This document shows positions 1 through 9,291 of a DNA stretch of 19,351 nt, in pieces. How positions within the stretch are numbered: position 1 is the stretch's first letter; every line of letters starts with the position of its first letter. Source of the stretch: Actinomycetes bacterium (GTDB taxonomy: Bacteria > Actinomycetota > Coriobacteriia > Coriobacteriales > Coriobacteriaceae); NCBI GenBank assembly GCA_023441725.1, contig JAEZNV010000025.1:1-19351 (forward strand), given 5' to 3'. Under the pieces are notes generated by a model that saw only the letters and a list, made by a program, of their open reading frames with translations, had not been told where the DNA came from and did no database searches. The position numbers and the translations under genes are program-made.

Positions 1-2459
1 TCGAGGCCGTGGGCTTTACGCCGGAGTTCGTCAACGCGTACTTCGCCGGCACGGTGAGCCGTGTGGGCGGTATGGGTGTCGAGGACGTTGAGCGCGAGCA
101 AAACGAGCGCTACGACGCCGCGCTCGCCATCCTTAAGAGCCCGGCTCCCGATCAGCTGCCCACGCTGGGTCTGACCAAGTGGCGCCCGCTCGGTGGCGAG
201 GAACACCTCATCGACCCCCAGACCGTCTACCTGCTGCAGACCGCCTGCCGTGAGGACAGCTACGACACCTTTAAGGAGTACAGCGCCCGCCTGCACCGCA
301 CCGGCCGTGCCGTGCGCCTGCGCGACTTGCTCGACTTTGATGCCAGCGGCCGCACGCCGGTTTCGCTCGACGAGGTCGAGCCCGCGCTCAACATCGTCCG
401 CCGCTTTAACACCGGCGCCATGTCGTACGGCTCCATCAGCAAGGAAGCACACGAGTGCATGGCCATCGCCATGAATCGCCTGCATGGGCGCTCCAACTCG
501 GGCGAGGGCGGCGAGGACCCGCGTCGCGAGACCCCGCTGGCTAACGGTGACTCCAAGAACTCCGCCATCAAGCAGGTGGCAAGTGCGCGCTTTGGCGTGA
601 CGAGCCGCTACCTGTGCAGCGCCTTCGAGATTCAGATCAAGATGGCCCAGGGCGCCAAGCCCGGCGAGGGTGGCCACCTGCCCGGTAAGAAGGTCTACCC
701 CTGGATCGCCGAGGTCCGTCAGTCCACGCCCGGCATCGGCCTGATCTCGCCTCCGCCGCACCACGACATCTACTCTATCGAGGACCTGGCAGAGCTGATC
801 TTCGATCTTAAGAACGCCAACCCCGGCGCGCGCGTGTCGGTCAAGCTGGTCAGTGAAGCCGGCGTCGGCACCATCGCCACCGGTGTGGCCAAGGGTGCTG
901 CTGACAAGATCTTGATCAGCGGCCACAATGGCGGCTCGGGTGCCGCTGCGCGCGACTCTATCTGGCATGCGGGACTGCCGCTGGAGCTTGGCCTTGCCGA
1001 GGCCCAGCAGACGCTGCTGCAAAACGGCCTGCGCTCACGCGTGGTGCTCGAGGCCGACGGCAAACTCATGGACGGCACCGATGTTGCCGTCGCCTGCCTG
1101 CTGGGCGCCGAGGAGTTTGGCTTTGCGACCATGCCGCTCATCTCCATGGGTTGCCTCATGCAGCGCGACTGCCAGCAGGACACCTGCCCGGCCGGCATCG
1201 CCACGCAAAACTGCCGCCTGCGTCGCGGCTTCCGCGGCAAGCCCGAGCACGTCGAGCACTTTATGCTCTTTGTTGCCGAGCAGCTGCGCGAGGTCATGGC
1301 GAGCCTGGGCTTCCGCACCGTCGACGAGATGGTCGGCCATCCCGAGTGCTTGCGCCAGATCGAGGTCCCGGGCAACCGCAAGGCTAACCTGCTGGATCTG
1401 TCGCCCGTGCTGGCGAGCGCGACCTGCGAGTTCGGTGCCCATATTCCGGGCGCCGACGGTCGCCACTTCCTGCCGCAGATGGCCGCGGACAGCGAGCTCG
1501 ACAAGACGCTCGACTCCACGTTGTTTGTGCCCTATACGGCCGACGCCCGTGCGCATCTGCGTCCAATTCGCTTCCGCGCCGATATCGCCAACGTCAACCG
1601 CTGTGTGGGCACCATCTTGGGCAACGCGGTGACCAAGGCGCATCCCGAGGGCCTGCCCGCCGGCTCCATTACCATCGATTGCGATGGTTCGGCCGGTCAG
1701 AGCTTTGGCGCCTTCCTGCCGCGCGGCATTACGCTCAACGTGTGCGGCGACGCTAACGACTACTTTGGCAAGGGCCTTTCGGGCGGCGAGGTGTCGGTGC
1801 GCCCCAACCCGCATGCGACCTACAAGTTCGACGAGAACATCATCGTGGGCAACGTTGCGTTCTTTGGTGCTACGAGCGGCCGCGGCTTCATTAACGGTCT
1901 TGCCGGCCAGCGTTTTGCCGTACGCAACTCCGGTGCCACCGTGGTGGTCGAGGGCTGCGGCAACCATGGCTGCGAGTACATGACGGGCGGTCTGGCACTC
2001 ATCCTGGGCGAGGTCGGGCAGAATTTTGCCGCCGGCATGACAGGCGGCGTGGCCTACGTCTTTGACCAGTACGGCACGCTCGATGCCCGCGTAAACCACG
2101 AGAGCGTGGAGCTCAAGGCCCCGACGGCCGGCGAGCTGGCGCAGATTCGCGAGCTCATTCAGGAGCACGTGGACGCGACGCAGAGCCCGCGCGGCATCAA
2201 GCTGCTCTACAGCTTTGAGACGATGAGCAAGCACTTTGTGAAGGTCATTCCGACCGAGTACGAGCGCGTGCTGGCGATTGTCGCCGCAGGCGAGGCTGCC
2301 GGCAAGACGCATGCGCAGGCCGAGGAGTTGGCGTTTGGCATTGTGACCGGTCGCGCGAGCGCCGCGGATGTCGCTCGCTTTGATGTTGCGGGTGGCGCCG
2401 GTGTTGGCGCTGTGACCGCCGCTACCAGCTCTGTTGCTTCGACCAAGAAGGAGGCGTAA
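1..2459 (+). CDS. gltB: Glutamate synthase large subunit, 3' part (5' end outside window)
   Basis: The reading frame is open from the first bases, so the N-terminal glutaminase domain lies upstream of the window. The enzyme transfers the amide nitrogen of glutamine to 2-oxoglutarate, giving two glutamates. What is visible is the FMN-binding synthase domain, with SGEGGEDPRR, PGEGGHLPGKKV and SGHNGGSGAAARDS. A 3Fe-4S cysteine set follows with C-x5-C-x4-C spacing (codons at 1152, 1170 and 1185, within MGCLMQRDCQQDTCPAGIATQ). The C-terminal GXGXG beta-helix domain contains repeated Gly-rich turns such as GKGLSGGEVSV and GATSGRGFINGLAGQ. The gene ends 5 bp before gltD, and the gltD ribosome site overlaps its last codons, so the two are surely co-transcribed. 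Family assignment is firm. Confidence 0.97.
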   Translation, partial: EAVGFTPEFVNAYFAGTVSRVGGMGVEDVEREQNERYDAALAILKSPAPDQLPTLGLTKWRPLGGEEHLIDPQTVYLLQTACREDSYDTFKEYSARLHRTGRAVRLRDLLDFDASGRTPVSLDEVEPALNIVRRFNTGAMSYGSISKEAHECMAIAMNRLHGRSNSGEGGEDPRRETPLANGDSKNSAIKQVASARFGVTSRYLCSAFEIQIKMAQGAKPGEGGHLPGKKVYPWIAEVRQSTPGIGLISPPPHHDIYSIEDLAELIFDLKNANPGARVSVKLVSEAGVGTIATGVAKGAADKILISGHNGGSGAAARDSIWHAGLPLELGLAEAQQTLLQNGLRSRVVLEADGKLMDGTDVAVACLLGAEEFGFATMPLISMGCLMQRDCQQDTCPAGIATQNCRLRRGFRGKPEHVEHFMLFVAEQLREVMASLGFRTVDEMVGHPECLRQIEVPGNRKANLLDLSPVLASATCEFGAHIPGADGRHFLPQMAADSELDKTLDSTLFVPYTADARAHLRPIRFRADIANVNRCVGTILGNAVTKAHPEGLPAGSITIDCDGSAGQSFGAFLPRGITLNVCGDANDYFGKGLSGGEVSVRPNPHATYKFDENIIVGNVAFFGATSGRGFINGLAGQRFAVRNSGATVVVEGCGNHGCEYMTGGLALILGEVGQNFAAGMTGGVAYVFDQYGTLDARVNHESVELKAPTAGELAQIRELIQEHVDATQSPRGIKLLYSFETMSKHFVKVIPTEYERVLAIVAAGEAAGKTHAQAEELAFGIVTGRASAADVARFDVAGGAGVGAVTAATSSVASTKKEA

Positions 2460-2464
2460 GTGCC

Positions 2465-3946
<1,482 letters not shown>

Positions 3947-3962
3947 GGTAGTCATTTAAGAA

Positions 3963-4005
3963 CGTCCCCAATGACTAGTCATTTTTTGTCTAGTCGTTGG
4001 GGACG
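3963..4005. repeat. 15-bp inverted repeat after gltD, possible terminator
   Basis: CGTCCCCAATGACTA (3963-3977) pairs with TAGTCGTTGGGGACG (3991-4005) with one G-T pair. The 13-base loop contains six T residues. It lies 16 bp after the gltD stop, so a transcription-ending hairpin is plausible. The bases after the right arm (CTCTTTG) are only weakly T-rich, so it is not a textbook intrinsic terminator. The TTGGGGAC sequence recurs in the palindrome at 8768-8834. Confidence 0.6.
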
Positions 4006-4299
4006 CTCTTTGCGAGCAATTTGCTCGTTTGTCGACGTACGGGTGTTCATTTGTCGACTTCTTGGGCTGTGGTTGCCTGTTGTTTCTGTGGTGGCTGCGG
4101 GCATCTGGCTCAAAAGGGCGGGCTGGCCGTCTATGTCTACCTGCGGTTTCTTTGCGGTGCGCTCATTCGGTCAAGTGTCCCGTCAAGTGTTTGGTTAGCA
4201 TCTGGTTTGCAGTCGAAGGCCTATTTTGCCCGCGCTGACAGTGGCTGCTCGCCCTCCTCGTAAGCTCAAATTGAGGTTCATCAGTTTGAGGAGGATGCC
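4006..4299. other. Gene-free leader before the 4300 gene
   Basis: No convincing protein-coding frame was found: the short frames here have no ribosome site and no recognisable sequence. The stretch is less GC-rich than its surroundings. TTTGTCGAC occurs twice (near 4027 and 4051). A strong GAGGAGG stands just before the next ATG. I could not identify a promoter with confidence. Confidence 0.4.
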
Positions 4300-5007
4300 A
4301 TGACTGACCAAGTTTTTGACCGAGCACAGCTGGCCGAAGCCGTCGGCAGCGATATTGCCGACATGGCTCACTTTTGGATGCTGCGGAAGTTTCAATTCCT
4401 GGAGCCGGCGCGCGAGCAGTTCGAGATTATCGTCGATCCGTGGCTCAGCTATTGCGAGGAACCTTCTCAAAACGAAATCATGGCCTACAACATGGCGTTT
4501 ACCGATTGGCTGTTGTTTGAGCGCCCCTATTACCACGGCAAGACGCTGTTGGAACTGTATGTGGACGAGCCGCCAGCGTCAATTTCTCCAGCTTCGCTCG
4601 GGCGACTTAAGCGGGTGCGTGACACGCAGTATTTCTCGCGCTTTGGCATTTTGGACAAGGATCCCGCGACTGGCATGGTCGTGCTGAAGGACACGCGCAC
4701 CGACCGTCGCTTTGACGTCTACGACCCACATATCGTGCAAAAGGAGCACTGGAACGATGGCGCGATTGCGGTACGACTCGCGTGCGTCGACGATGTCTGG
4801 CTGACGGCGGGGCAGCTCTACCTGTATGACGTCGCGCGCCTGAGCGACACGGCGGTCGACGGGCCGGGCGCGGTGCATCCCGAGGACCTAGAGGACGGTT
4901 TCGACACCTCGTGCATCAGCTTCTTTTTGCGCCTGGTTCGTGACATCATGGGCGCCCAGGGGCGGTACGTGAAGTCGCTCAATATTTACGAGCAGGAATG
5001 GGAGTAG
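4300..5007 (+). CDS. Hypothetical protein, unrecognised
   Basis: A 235-residue acidic, soluble-looking protein that I do not recognise. The start is well supported by GAGGAGG 6 bp upstream of the ATG. It has no signal peptide, no membrane segment and no cysteine cluster. Notable stretches are FTDWLLFERPYYHGKTLLEL, the basic and aromatic DTQYFSRFGILDKD, and a beta-rich middle with VVLKDTRTDRRFDVYDPHIV and VWLTAGQLYLYDVARL. The look is of an alpha-helical N-terminal half followed by a small beta domain. It stands alone between gltD and the first repeat array, with the same orientation as its neighbours. Codon use looks native. A function cannot be assigned from the sequence. Confidence 0.8.
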   Translation: MTDQVFDRAQLAEAVGSDIADMAHFWMLRKFQFLEPAREQFEIIVDPWLSYCEEPSQNEIMAYNMAFTDWLLFERPYYHGKTLLELYVDEPPASISPASLGRLKRVRDTQYFSRFGILDKDPATGMVVLKDTRTDRRFDVYDPHIVQKEHWNDGAIAVRLACVDDVWLTAGQLYLYDVARLSDTAVDGPGAVHPEDLEDGFDTSCISFFLRLVRDIMGAQGRYVKSLNIYEQEWE

Positions 5008-5047
5008 GGGATGGGCAGTTGTCGCCTGCCTTGCCTTCTGCCTTTAT

Positions 5048-5184
5048 GTCTCGATCTGTAACGTTTAGGGACAAAAAACCGGTCTACCTGTTACAGATCG
5101 AGACGAATGCTTGGGCACCGCTGGTTTGTCTAAATCTGTAACGTTTGGGGGCCTGTAGAACGTCTTCCTGTTACAGATTGAGAC
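5048..5184. repeat. Palindromic repeat array 1 (2 units, 80-bp step)
   Basis: There are two 57-bp units at 5048-5104 and 5128-5184, separated by 23 bp. Each starts with a 15-bp arm like GTCTCGATCTGTAAC and ends with its inverted complement, enclosing 27 bp. Unit 1 has perfect arms. Unit 2 has one mismatched arm position. The A-rich centre is on the + strand, the strand of the flanking genes. The array lies between the 4300 gene and the nuclease gene. It belongs to the same family as the arrays at 6323-6620 and 12156-12532. Confidence 0.95.
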
Positions 5185-5237
5185 GTTTGCCGACAGCGGC
5201 AATGGCGGCGATGGCCCATTTCCCTGATGTGGTGGTG

Positions 5238-6281
5238 ATGAAAGTGTCTAATACCGTTCTTAAACACAAGCAGGCGACACGTAACACCTTGGCGCGGAAT
5301 AGGATGCTTGCCAGGCTCGCGAAGGCGGCTGAACAAGGCGTGCTGCTTGTGACGCACGACAATGCCGATCTCATGTGGCTGCGGCGTCATGTGGGAACCG
5401 ATGATATTGCGGAGCCCGAGTCGTATCTGTTCTGTTTTCAACATGATTGGGATGCGTTGACACCGGCGGAGCGAGCGCTGCGCACCATCAAAGGGCTTGC
5501 AGAGTTTCATCCCGATTGGGCGTTTTGGGGTTATGACGCGGCACTTTTGTGGGGTCTGGAGGTGCCGAATGATCTGCTCGGGCCACGATATCTTGTTAAG
5601 ACAGGTTGCTCGGTGCCGCTGAGTGCAGGATGCCGGCTGTTACGTCCGCGGGTGGCGTGTGCGCTTGAACAAGTCGACGGCGTGCGGGTGACGCCGTTTT
5701 GGCGCACGGTAGAGGATTGCCTGCTGCGCGCGCCGTTTTCGTATGGCTTGGCGATTGCCGATTCTGCGTTGCGAGCAAAGGGCGTATCGCGCGATGACTT
5801 TTGTGAGCGGCTTCGTATGGATTGTGAAGGCAAGCGTGGGTATCGCAGAGCGCAGGTGATTGCGTCGTATGCGGACGGGCTGTCCGAAAACGGCGGCGAG
5901 TCTCGTTTTCGGGCGTTCTTTATTGCATACGGGTTTCTGGTGCCAGAGTTGCAGGTGGAGTTTCGTGATCCGCTCAATCCGAATCAGGTATTTCGAGTCG
6001 ACTATTTCTGGAGACTCGAGGACGGGGCGTGCGTGATTGGCGAGCTCGATGGAAAGGGAAAGTATACCCTGCAGGATGGTGGGGATCGGGAGTCGGTCGA
6101 CCCATTCGTGGCAGAACGTCAGCGAGAGTCCCATCTGACGATGCTCGGACATAAGGTGCTTCGGTTTACGTTTGATGAGCTCAAGAACCCGGGGAAGCTG
6201 GCTGAAAAGATGAGACTGGCGGGCATTCCACAGCGGGCCGATTTGGCTGAGGAATGGAGACGCCAGTGGTATGGGCGCTGA
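5238..6281 (+). CDS. AbiEi/DUF559-like protein, putative PD-(D/E)XK nuclease
   Basis: About 347 residues from the chosen start. The N-terminal half resembles AbiEi-like (type IV antitoxin) winged-helix proteins, notably DWDALTPAERALRTIKGLAE and FWGYDAALLWGLEVP. The C-terminal half looks like the DUF559/Vsr-like restriction-endonuclease fold. It has E221 in GESRFRAFF, D255 in FRVDYFW, then E269-x-D271-x-K273 in IGELDGKGKY, and a terminal HKVLRFTFDELKNP strand-helix. Start choice is uncertain: ATGs at 5202, 5211 and 5238 all lack a good ribosome site, and an upstream TTG at 5145 lies inside a repeat unit. The gene is visibly less GC-rich than its neighbours and is bracketed by two palindrome arrays, which suggests acquisition. 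No toxin partner (AbiEii) is adjacent. Nuclease activity is inferred from motifs. Confidence 0.8.
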   Translation: MKVSNTVLKHKQATRNTLARNRMLARLAKAAEQGVLLVTHDNADLMWLRRHVGTDDIAEPESYLFCFQHDWDALTPAERALRTIKGLAEFHPDWAFWGYDAALLWGLEVPNDLLGPRYLVKTGCSVPLSAGCRLLRPRVACALEQVDGVRVTPFWRTVEDCLLRAPFSYGLAIADSALRAKGVSRDDFCERLRMDCEGKRGYRRAQVIASYADGLSENGGESRFRAFFIAYGFLVPELQVEFRDPLNPNQVFRVDYFWRLEDGACVIGELDGKGKYTLQDGGDRESVDPFVAERQRESHLTMLGHKVLRFTFDELKNPGKLAEKMRLAGIPQRADLAEEWRRQWYGR

Positions 6282-6322
6282 GGGGTGCAACCGACGCGGA
6301 TGTGGTTGTTCCTGCCGAGTTT

Positions 6323-6620
6323 GTCTCGATCTGTAACAACAAGGGGCCGTTTGGCCTCGTAGCTGTTACAGATCAAGACAGAAGGTTGGCTGTCGCTAAA
6401 AGATCTCAATCTGTAACATCTAGAGGCCGAAAACCTGTCTACTTGTTACAGGCCTAGACGTTTGACGACGGGGCTGGAGAATATCTCAATCTGTAACATC
6501 TAACGGCCAAAAATCGGTCTAACTGTTACAGATTGAGACAAAGGTTGGACGCGGTGCCGAAAGATCTCGATCTGTAACATTTGGAAGGTTAAAGATGGTC
6601 TACCTGTTACAGATCGAGAC
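6323..6620. repeat. Palindromic repeat array 2 (4 units, 80/80/81-bp steps)
   Basis: Units are at 6323-6379, 6403-6459, 6483-6539 and 6564-6620, all exactly 57 bp, with spacers of 23, 23 and 24 bp. Arms follow RTCTCRATCTGTAAC and its inverse. The second unit has the most decayed right arm (GTTACAGGCCTAGAC). Centres differ between units, and the A-rich side is on the + strand. The first unit's centre has its own inner stem, GGGGCC with GGCCTC. The array fills most of the 489-bp gene-free gap between the nuclease gene and the amidohydrolase. The remaining 150 bp (6621-6770) hold only the amidohydrolase leader, with a GATAAT-like -10 candidate near 6726 and no clear -35. Confidence 0.95.
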
Positions 6621-6770
6621 GTTTTGCTGGAACGACCGGAACATCGCCGCGCTGTCTCCGTTTGCCCTCACATCTCTCTTCCTCCCTTTAACCGATATGT
6701 CCGCAGCAGCCCTGTCGCGCTGGGTGATAATGGACAAATGTTCAAGTTAATCGTGAGGGAGGAGCTCGAT

Positions 6771-8141
6771 ATGGCGTCTGCCGATCGTCCCACGTTGTTT
6801 ATCAATGCGACCGTCCTGGATGGTTCGGAGCATATGGAGCCGCAGCCCGATATGGCCGTGGCCGTTGAGCGCGGTGTCATCACCTGGATGGAACCGAGCG
6901 CCGTGGCCCAAGCTCCGGCGGGTGCCGAGGTCATCGACCTGGCAGGTGCGTATCTCATGCCGGGTCTCATCAATATGCACGTGCATCTGTGCGGTTCGGG
7001 CAAACCGGTCTCGGCGGGAGATGCCGGCGCGCTGATGAAGAAGCTCGACAATCCCGTGGGCCGCGCCATCGTACGCCATATCCTCAAGGGCAGCGCTCAG
7101 CAGCAGCTGGCAAGCGGCGTGACCACGGTGCGCGGTGCAGGCGACCCGCTGTTTGCCGACATCGCCGTGCGCGATGCCATCGATGCCGGTAAGTATCAGG
7201 GTCCGCGTCTGGTGGCACCGGGTACGGGCGTCACGGTGCCGGGTGGCCACGGTGCGGGCCTCTTTGCGCAGGTGGCTAACAGCCCCGCCGAGGCGGCCGA
7301 ACAGGTGCGCGACTTGTACGCGCGTGGCGCCGACGTCATCAAGCTGTTCGTGACAGGCGGCGTGTTCGACGCGACCGAAGTAGGCGAGCCAGGCGTGCTG
7401 CGCATGCCGGTCGAGGTTGCCGCTGCGGCATGCAAGGCGGCGCACGAGGTTGGCCTTCCGGTCATGGCCCATGTCGAGAGCACCGAGGGCGTACGCGCTG
7501 CGCTTCAGGCCGGCGTCGATACGATCGAGCACGGCGCTCCTCTGACGCCCGAGATTCTGGAGCTGTACCGCGGTGCCGCGGGAACACAGCTCGAGGGGCG
7601 CGCGCCGAGCGTGACCTGCACGATCAGCCCGGCGCTGCCGTTTGTATTGCTCGATCCGGAAAAGACCCATTCGACCGACACGCAAAAGAAGAACGGTGAC
7701 ATTGTGTGCTCGGGCATTATCGAGAGCGCTCGCGCCGCCCTGGATGCCGGCGTTAAGGTGGGCCTGGGCACGGACTCGAGCTGCCCGTTCGTGACGCAGT
7801 ACGACATGTGGCGCGAGGTGGCCTACTTTGCCAAGTACGTCAAAGTGAGCAATGCCTTTGCGCTGCATACGGCCACGCAGGTCAATGCCGAGCTGCTGGG
7901 CCTGGGTGACGAGACCGGTACGATCGAGTGCGGCAAGGCGGCCGACATTTTGGTGACGCGCGAGAATCCTCTGGACGACCTTGCGGTGTTGCGTGAACCG
8001 ATGCACGTGATGTGCCGCGGCAACCTGGCGCGCAAGCTGAAGGTCAAACGCATCCCCGAGGTCGACACCGAGCTCGACGCGATTATGGCCATGCCGGCAG
8101 AAGCCCTGGCAGAGGAGCTTGCCCGCGATGGCGTAGCTTAG
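6771..8141 (+). CDS. Imidazolonepropionase-like metal-dependent amidohydrolase
   Basis: A 456-residue TIM-barrel amidohydrolase of the COG1228 type (imidazolonepropionase/prolidase-like enzymes), expected to bind a two-metal centre and hydrolyse a cyclic amide or peptide-like substrate. Metal and catalytic ligands are visible: H70 and H72 in LINMHVHL, the probable carboxylated lysine K191 in VIKLFVTGG, H234 in VMAHVES, H254 in TIEHGAPL and D335 in GLGTDSS. The end has the family's C-terminal GTIECGKAADILV. The start at 6771 is chosen because GGGAGGAG lies just upstream. The frame extends to 6624 without support. There is no signal peptide, so it should be cytoplasmic. The true substrate cannot be read from the sequence, and no histidine-degradation genes are adjacent. 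Confidence 0.9.
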   Translation: MASADRPTLFINATVLDGSEHMEPQPDMAVAVERGVITWMEPSAVAQAPAGAEVIDLAGAYLMPGLINMHVHLCGSGKPVSAGDAGALMKKLDNPVGRAIVRHILKGSAQQQLASGVTTVRGAGDPLFADIAVRDAIDAGKYQGPRLVAPGTGVTVPGGHGAGLFAQVANSPAEAAEQVRDLYARGADVIKLFVTGGVFDATEVGEPGVLRMPVEVAAAACKAAHEVGLPVMAHVESTEGVRAALQAGVDTIEHGAPLTPEILELYRGAAGTQLEGRAPSVTCTISPALPFVLLDPEKTHSTDTQKKNGDIVCSGIIESARAALDAGVKVGLGTDSSCPFVTQYDMWREVAYFAKYVKVSNAFALHTATQVNAELLGLGDETGTIECGKAADILVTRENPLDDLAVLREPMHVMCRGNLARKLKVKRIPEVDTELDAIMAMPAEALAEELARDGVA

Positions 8142-8191
8142 GCACTGGCGCGACGGGGCGACAGCCTTATCGAATGATGTCGCCCCATACA

Positions 8192-8226
8192 AAAAGCCGA
8201 GGTCTCAACACGAAGCCTCGGCTTTT
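8192..8226. terminator. Bidirectional intrinsic terminator
   Basis: AAAAGCCGAGG (8192-8202) and CCTCGGCTTTT (8216-8226) form a perfect 11-bp stem with A-rich and T-rich flanks, so it can act in both directions. It lies between the convergent amidohydrolase gene (stop at 8141) and the zinc-ribbon gene (stop at 8249). Confidence 0.93.
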
Positions 8227-8248
8227 ATTTTGTCCTATGGTGTAGCGG

Positions 8249-8722
8249 CTAGGAGCGAGTTTCCATCTTGGCATGGCACTTGGGGCAGGTGACGCGGATC
8301 TTGCCCTTGCCCTTGGGGACGGACAACATCTGGCCGCAGTTGGGGCACTTGAGGTACGCCGTGGTCTTGCGACCCTTCCACATCTTCTTGGCCGTTCGCT
8401 TGGCGCGCTCAAAGTCTTCCTTACTGGTGCCGGTCGCGCGCGAGGCGTTGGCAGCCGCAGTCCCGCCGCCCAAGCTGGCGACGAACTTGCCGAGGCCGGG
8501 GACGTTTGCGGTCGCCGCGACAAAGGCATCGTTCTCCTTGCGACGCGCGTCGATGTTTTTGGACAGGCCACGCAGCACGCCAAGTACGATCACGGCGATG
8601 GCGATCCAGCTGAGCCACTGGATACGGGCCATCGAACCGATCATCGCGATGATAATGCCTGCGAAGCCCATCACGATGGTGAGCTCGTCGGCGCCGTTGC
8701 GACCCTTCATAAAGTCATTCAT
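8249..8722 (-). CDS. Small membrane protein with C-terminal zinc ribbon
   Basis: A 157-residue protein. Near the N terminus are one long or two short hydrophobic helices (LTIVMGFAGIIIAMIGSMARI and WLSWIAIAVIVLGVLRGL). A basic, alanine-rich linker follows. The protein ends in a zinc ribbon with paired CxxC motifs (LKCPNCGQMLSVPKGKGKI, then VTCPKCHAK). The start at 8722 (MNDFMKGRNG) has AAAGG upstream. The open frame extends 78 bp further, but that would run into the palindrome at 8768-8834. It follows csoR on the same strand, separated by that palindrome, so it could be an operon tail or have its own promoter. The function is unknown. Such small ribbon-tail membrane proteins are common hypotheticals in Coriobacteriia (general knowledge). 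Confidence 0.85.
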   Translation of the reverse strand: MNDFMKGRNGADELTIVMGFAGIIIAMIGSMARIQWLSWIAIAVIVLGVLRGLSKNIDARRKENDAFVAATANVPGLGKFVASLGGGTAAANASRATGTSKEDFERAKRTAKKMWKGRKTTAYLKCPNCGQMLSVPKGKGKIRVTCPKCHAKMETRS

Positions 8723-8767
8723 GCGAATTGCCTTTCGTTCGATATGCTGCACGCCTTTATACCCCTT

Positions 8768-8834
8768 TTGGTGCATTGGGGACAGGTTAATCTGCACCAA
8801 GGTGGTGCAAACGTACCTGTTCCCCTTGCACCAA
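8768..8834. repeat. Nested inverted repeat between csoR and the zinc-ribbon gene
   Basis: TTGGTGCATTGGGGACAGGT (8768-8787) pairs imperfectly with ACCTGTTCCCCTTGCACCAA (8815-8834). Inside it is a second, perfect TGCACCA/TGGTGCA stem with a 3-base loop. The element begins at the csoR stop codon and fills the leader of the next gene. It could be a miniature palindromic element, an RNA processing site or an attenuator. No protein is encoded in it. Confidence 0.85.
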
Positions 8835-9107
8835 TTACTTGGCGAGCTTGTCGACGACGCGTTCGATCTCGGCGAGCTTGGCAGCTTTGAGCCCCTCGTC
8901 GCCCGATTCGATGGCCGAGGCGACGCAGCCCTCGATGTGTGCCTTCAACACATCGGCGTTGATGCGGGCGATGAGCGCCTGCGTTGCCATGAGCTGCGTG
9001 GAGATGTCGACGCAGTAACGGTCCTCCTCCACCATCCGCAGGATGCCGTCGATTTGCCCGCGTGCCGTCTTGAGCATGCGGGTCACCGATTTATGGTCTG
9101 CCATCAT
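8835..9107 (-). CDS. csoR: Copper-sensing repressor, CsoR family
   Basis: A 90-residue all-helical repressor. It has the Cys-His-Cys Cu(I) ligand set of CsoR: C32 (RYCVDI), H57 and C61 (KAHIEGCV). The N-terminal RMLKTARGQIDGILRMVEEDRYC is the family signature. CsoR binds GC-rich palindromes in copper-responsive promoters and lets go when Cu(I) binds. The operator before copA (12062-12078) is its likely target, which makes the operon self-regulated. The start could be either of two adjacent ATGs (9107 or 9104), with GAGGA upstream. It is the third gene after copA and copZ on the same strand. Paralogues such as RcnR and FrmR differ in their ligand pattern, so the CsoR assignment is good. Confidence 0.94.
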   Translation of the reverse strand: MMADHKSVTRMLKTARGQIDGILRMVEEDRYCVDISTQLMATQALIARINADVLKAHIEGCVASAIESGDEGLKAAKLAEIERVVDKLAK

Positions 9108-9149
9108 GGCGGGTCCTCATTTCTGGTCGATCTTCCGGTTGCCCCTGTC

Positions 9150-9216
9150 AGTTGCGGTGAAATAGTTCTTGATTGAGGGCTTGGAGCGCTAAAACAGGAA
9201 CTATTTCACCGCAACT
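9150..9216. repeat. Perfect 19-bp inverted repeat upstream of csoR
   Basis: AGTTGCGGTGAAATAGTTC (9150-9168) is exactly reversed and complemented at 9198-9216, with a 29-bp centre. It lies between copZ and csoR. No T-tract follows either arm, so it is not a normal terminator. Its sequence is unrelated to the 57-bp palindrome family. A miniature element or an RNA stem between operon genes are both possible. Confidence 0.9.
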
Positions 9217-9291
9217 TCTGAAGGGCTGGTTGAGTGGTGGTTGCTGGGCGGCTATGTCGGCCGACAGCGGTGCCTGCTGGTGCGGTGGCAG

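Noticed and set aside
3971..4263. Short Cys-rich peptide genes after gltD
   Set aside because: Three overlapping frames exist, but they begin in the palindrome or without ribosome sites and show no conserved pattern.
5145..5237. Upstream TTG start for the nuclease gene
   Set aside because: The TTG and following codons lie inside a repeat unit and have no ribosome site; the repeat-derived residues are unlikely to be protein.
6624..6770. N-terminal extension of the amidohydrolase
   Set aside because: The frame is open from 6624, but the ATG at 6771 has a strong ribosome site and begins the conserved family sequence.
8723..8800. Longer start of the zinc-ribbon membrane protein
   Set aside because: The extra codons come from the palindrome region and lack a suitable ribosome site; the ATG at 8722 is better placed.
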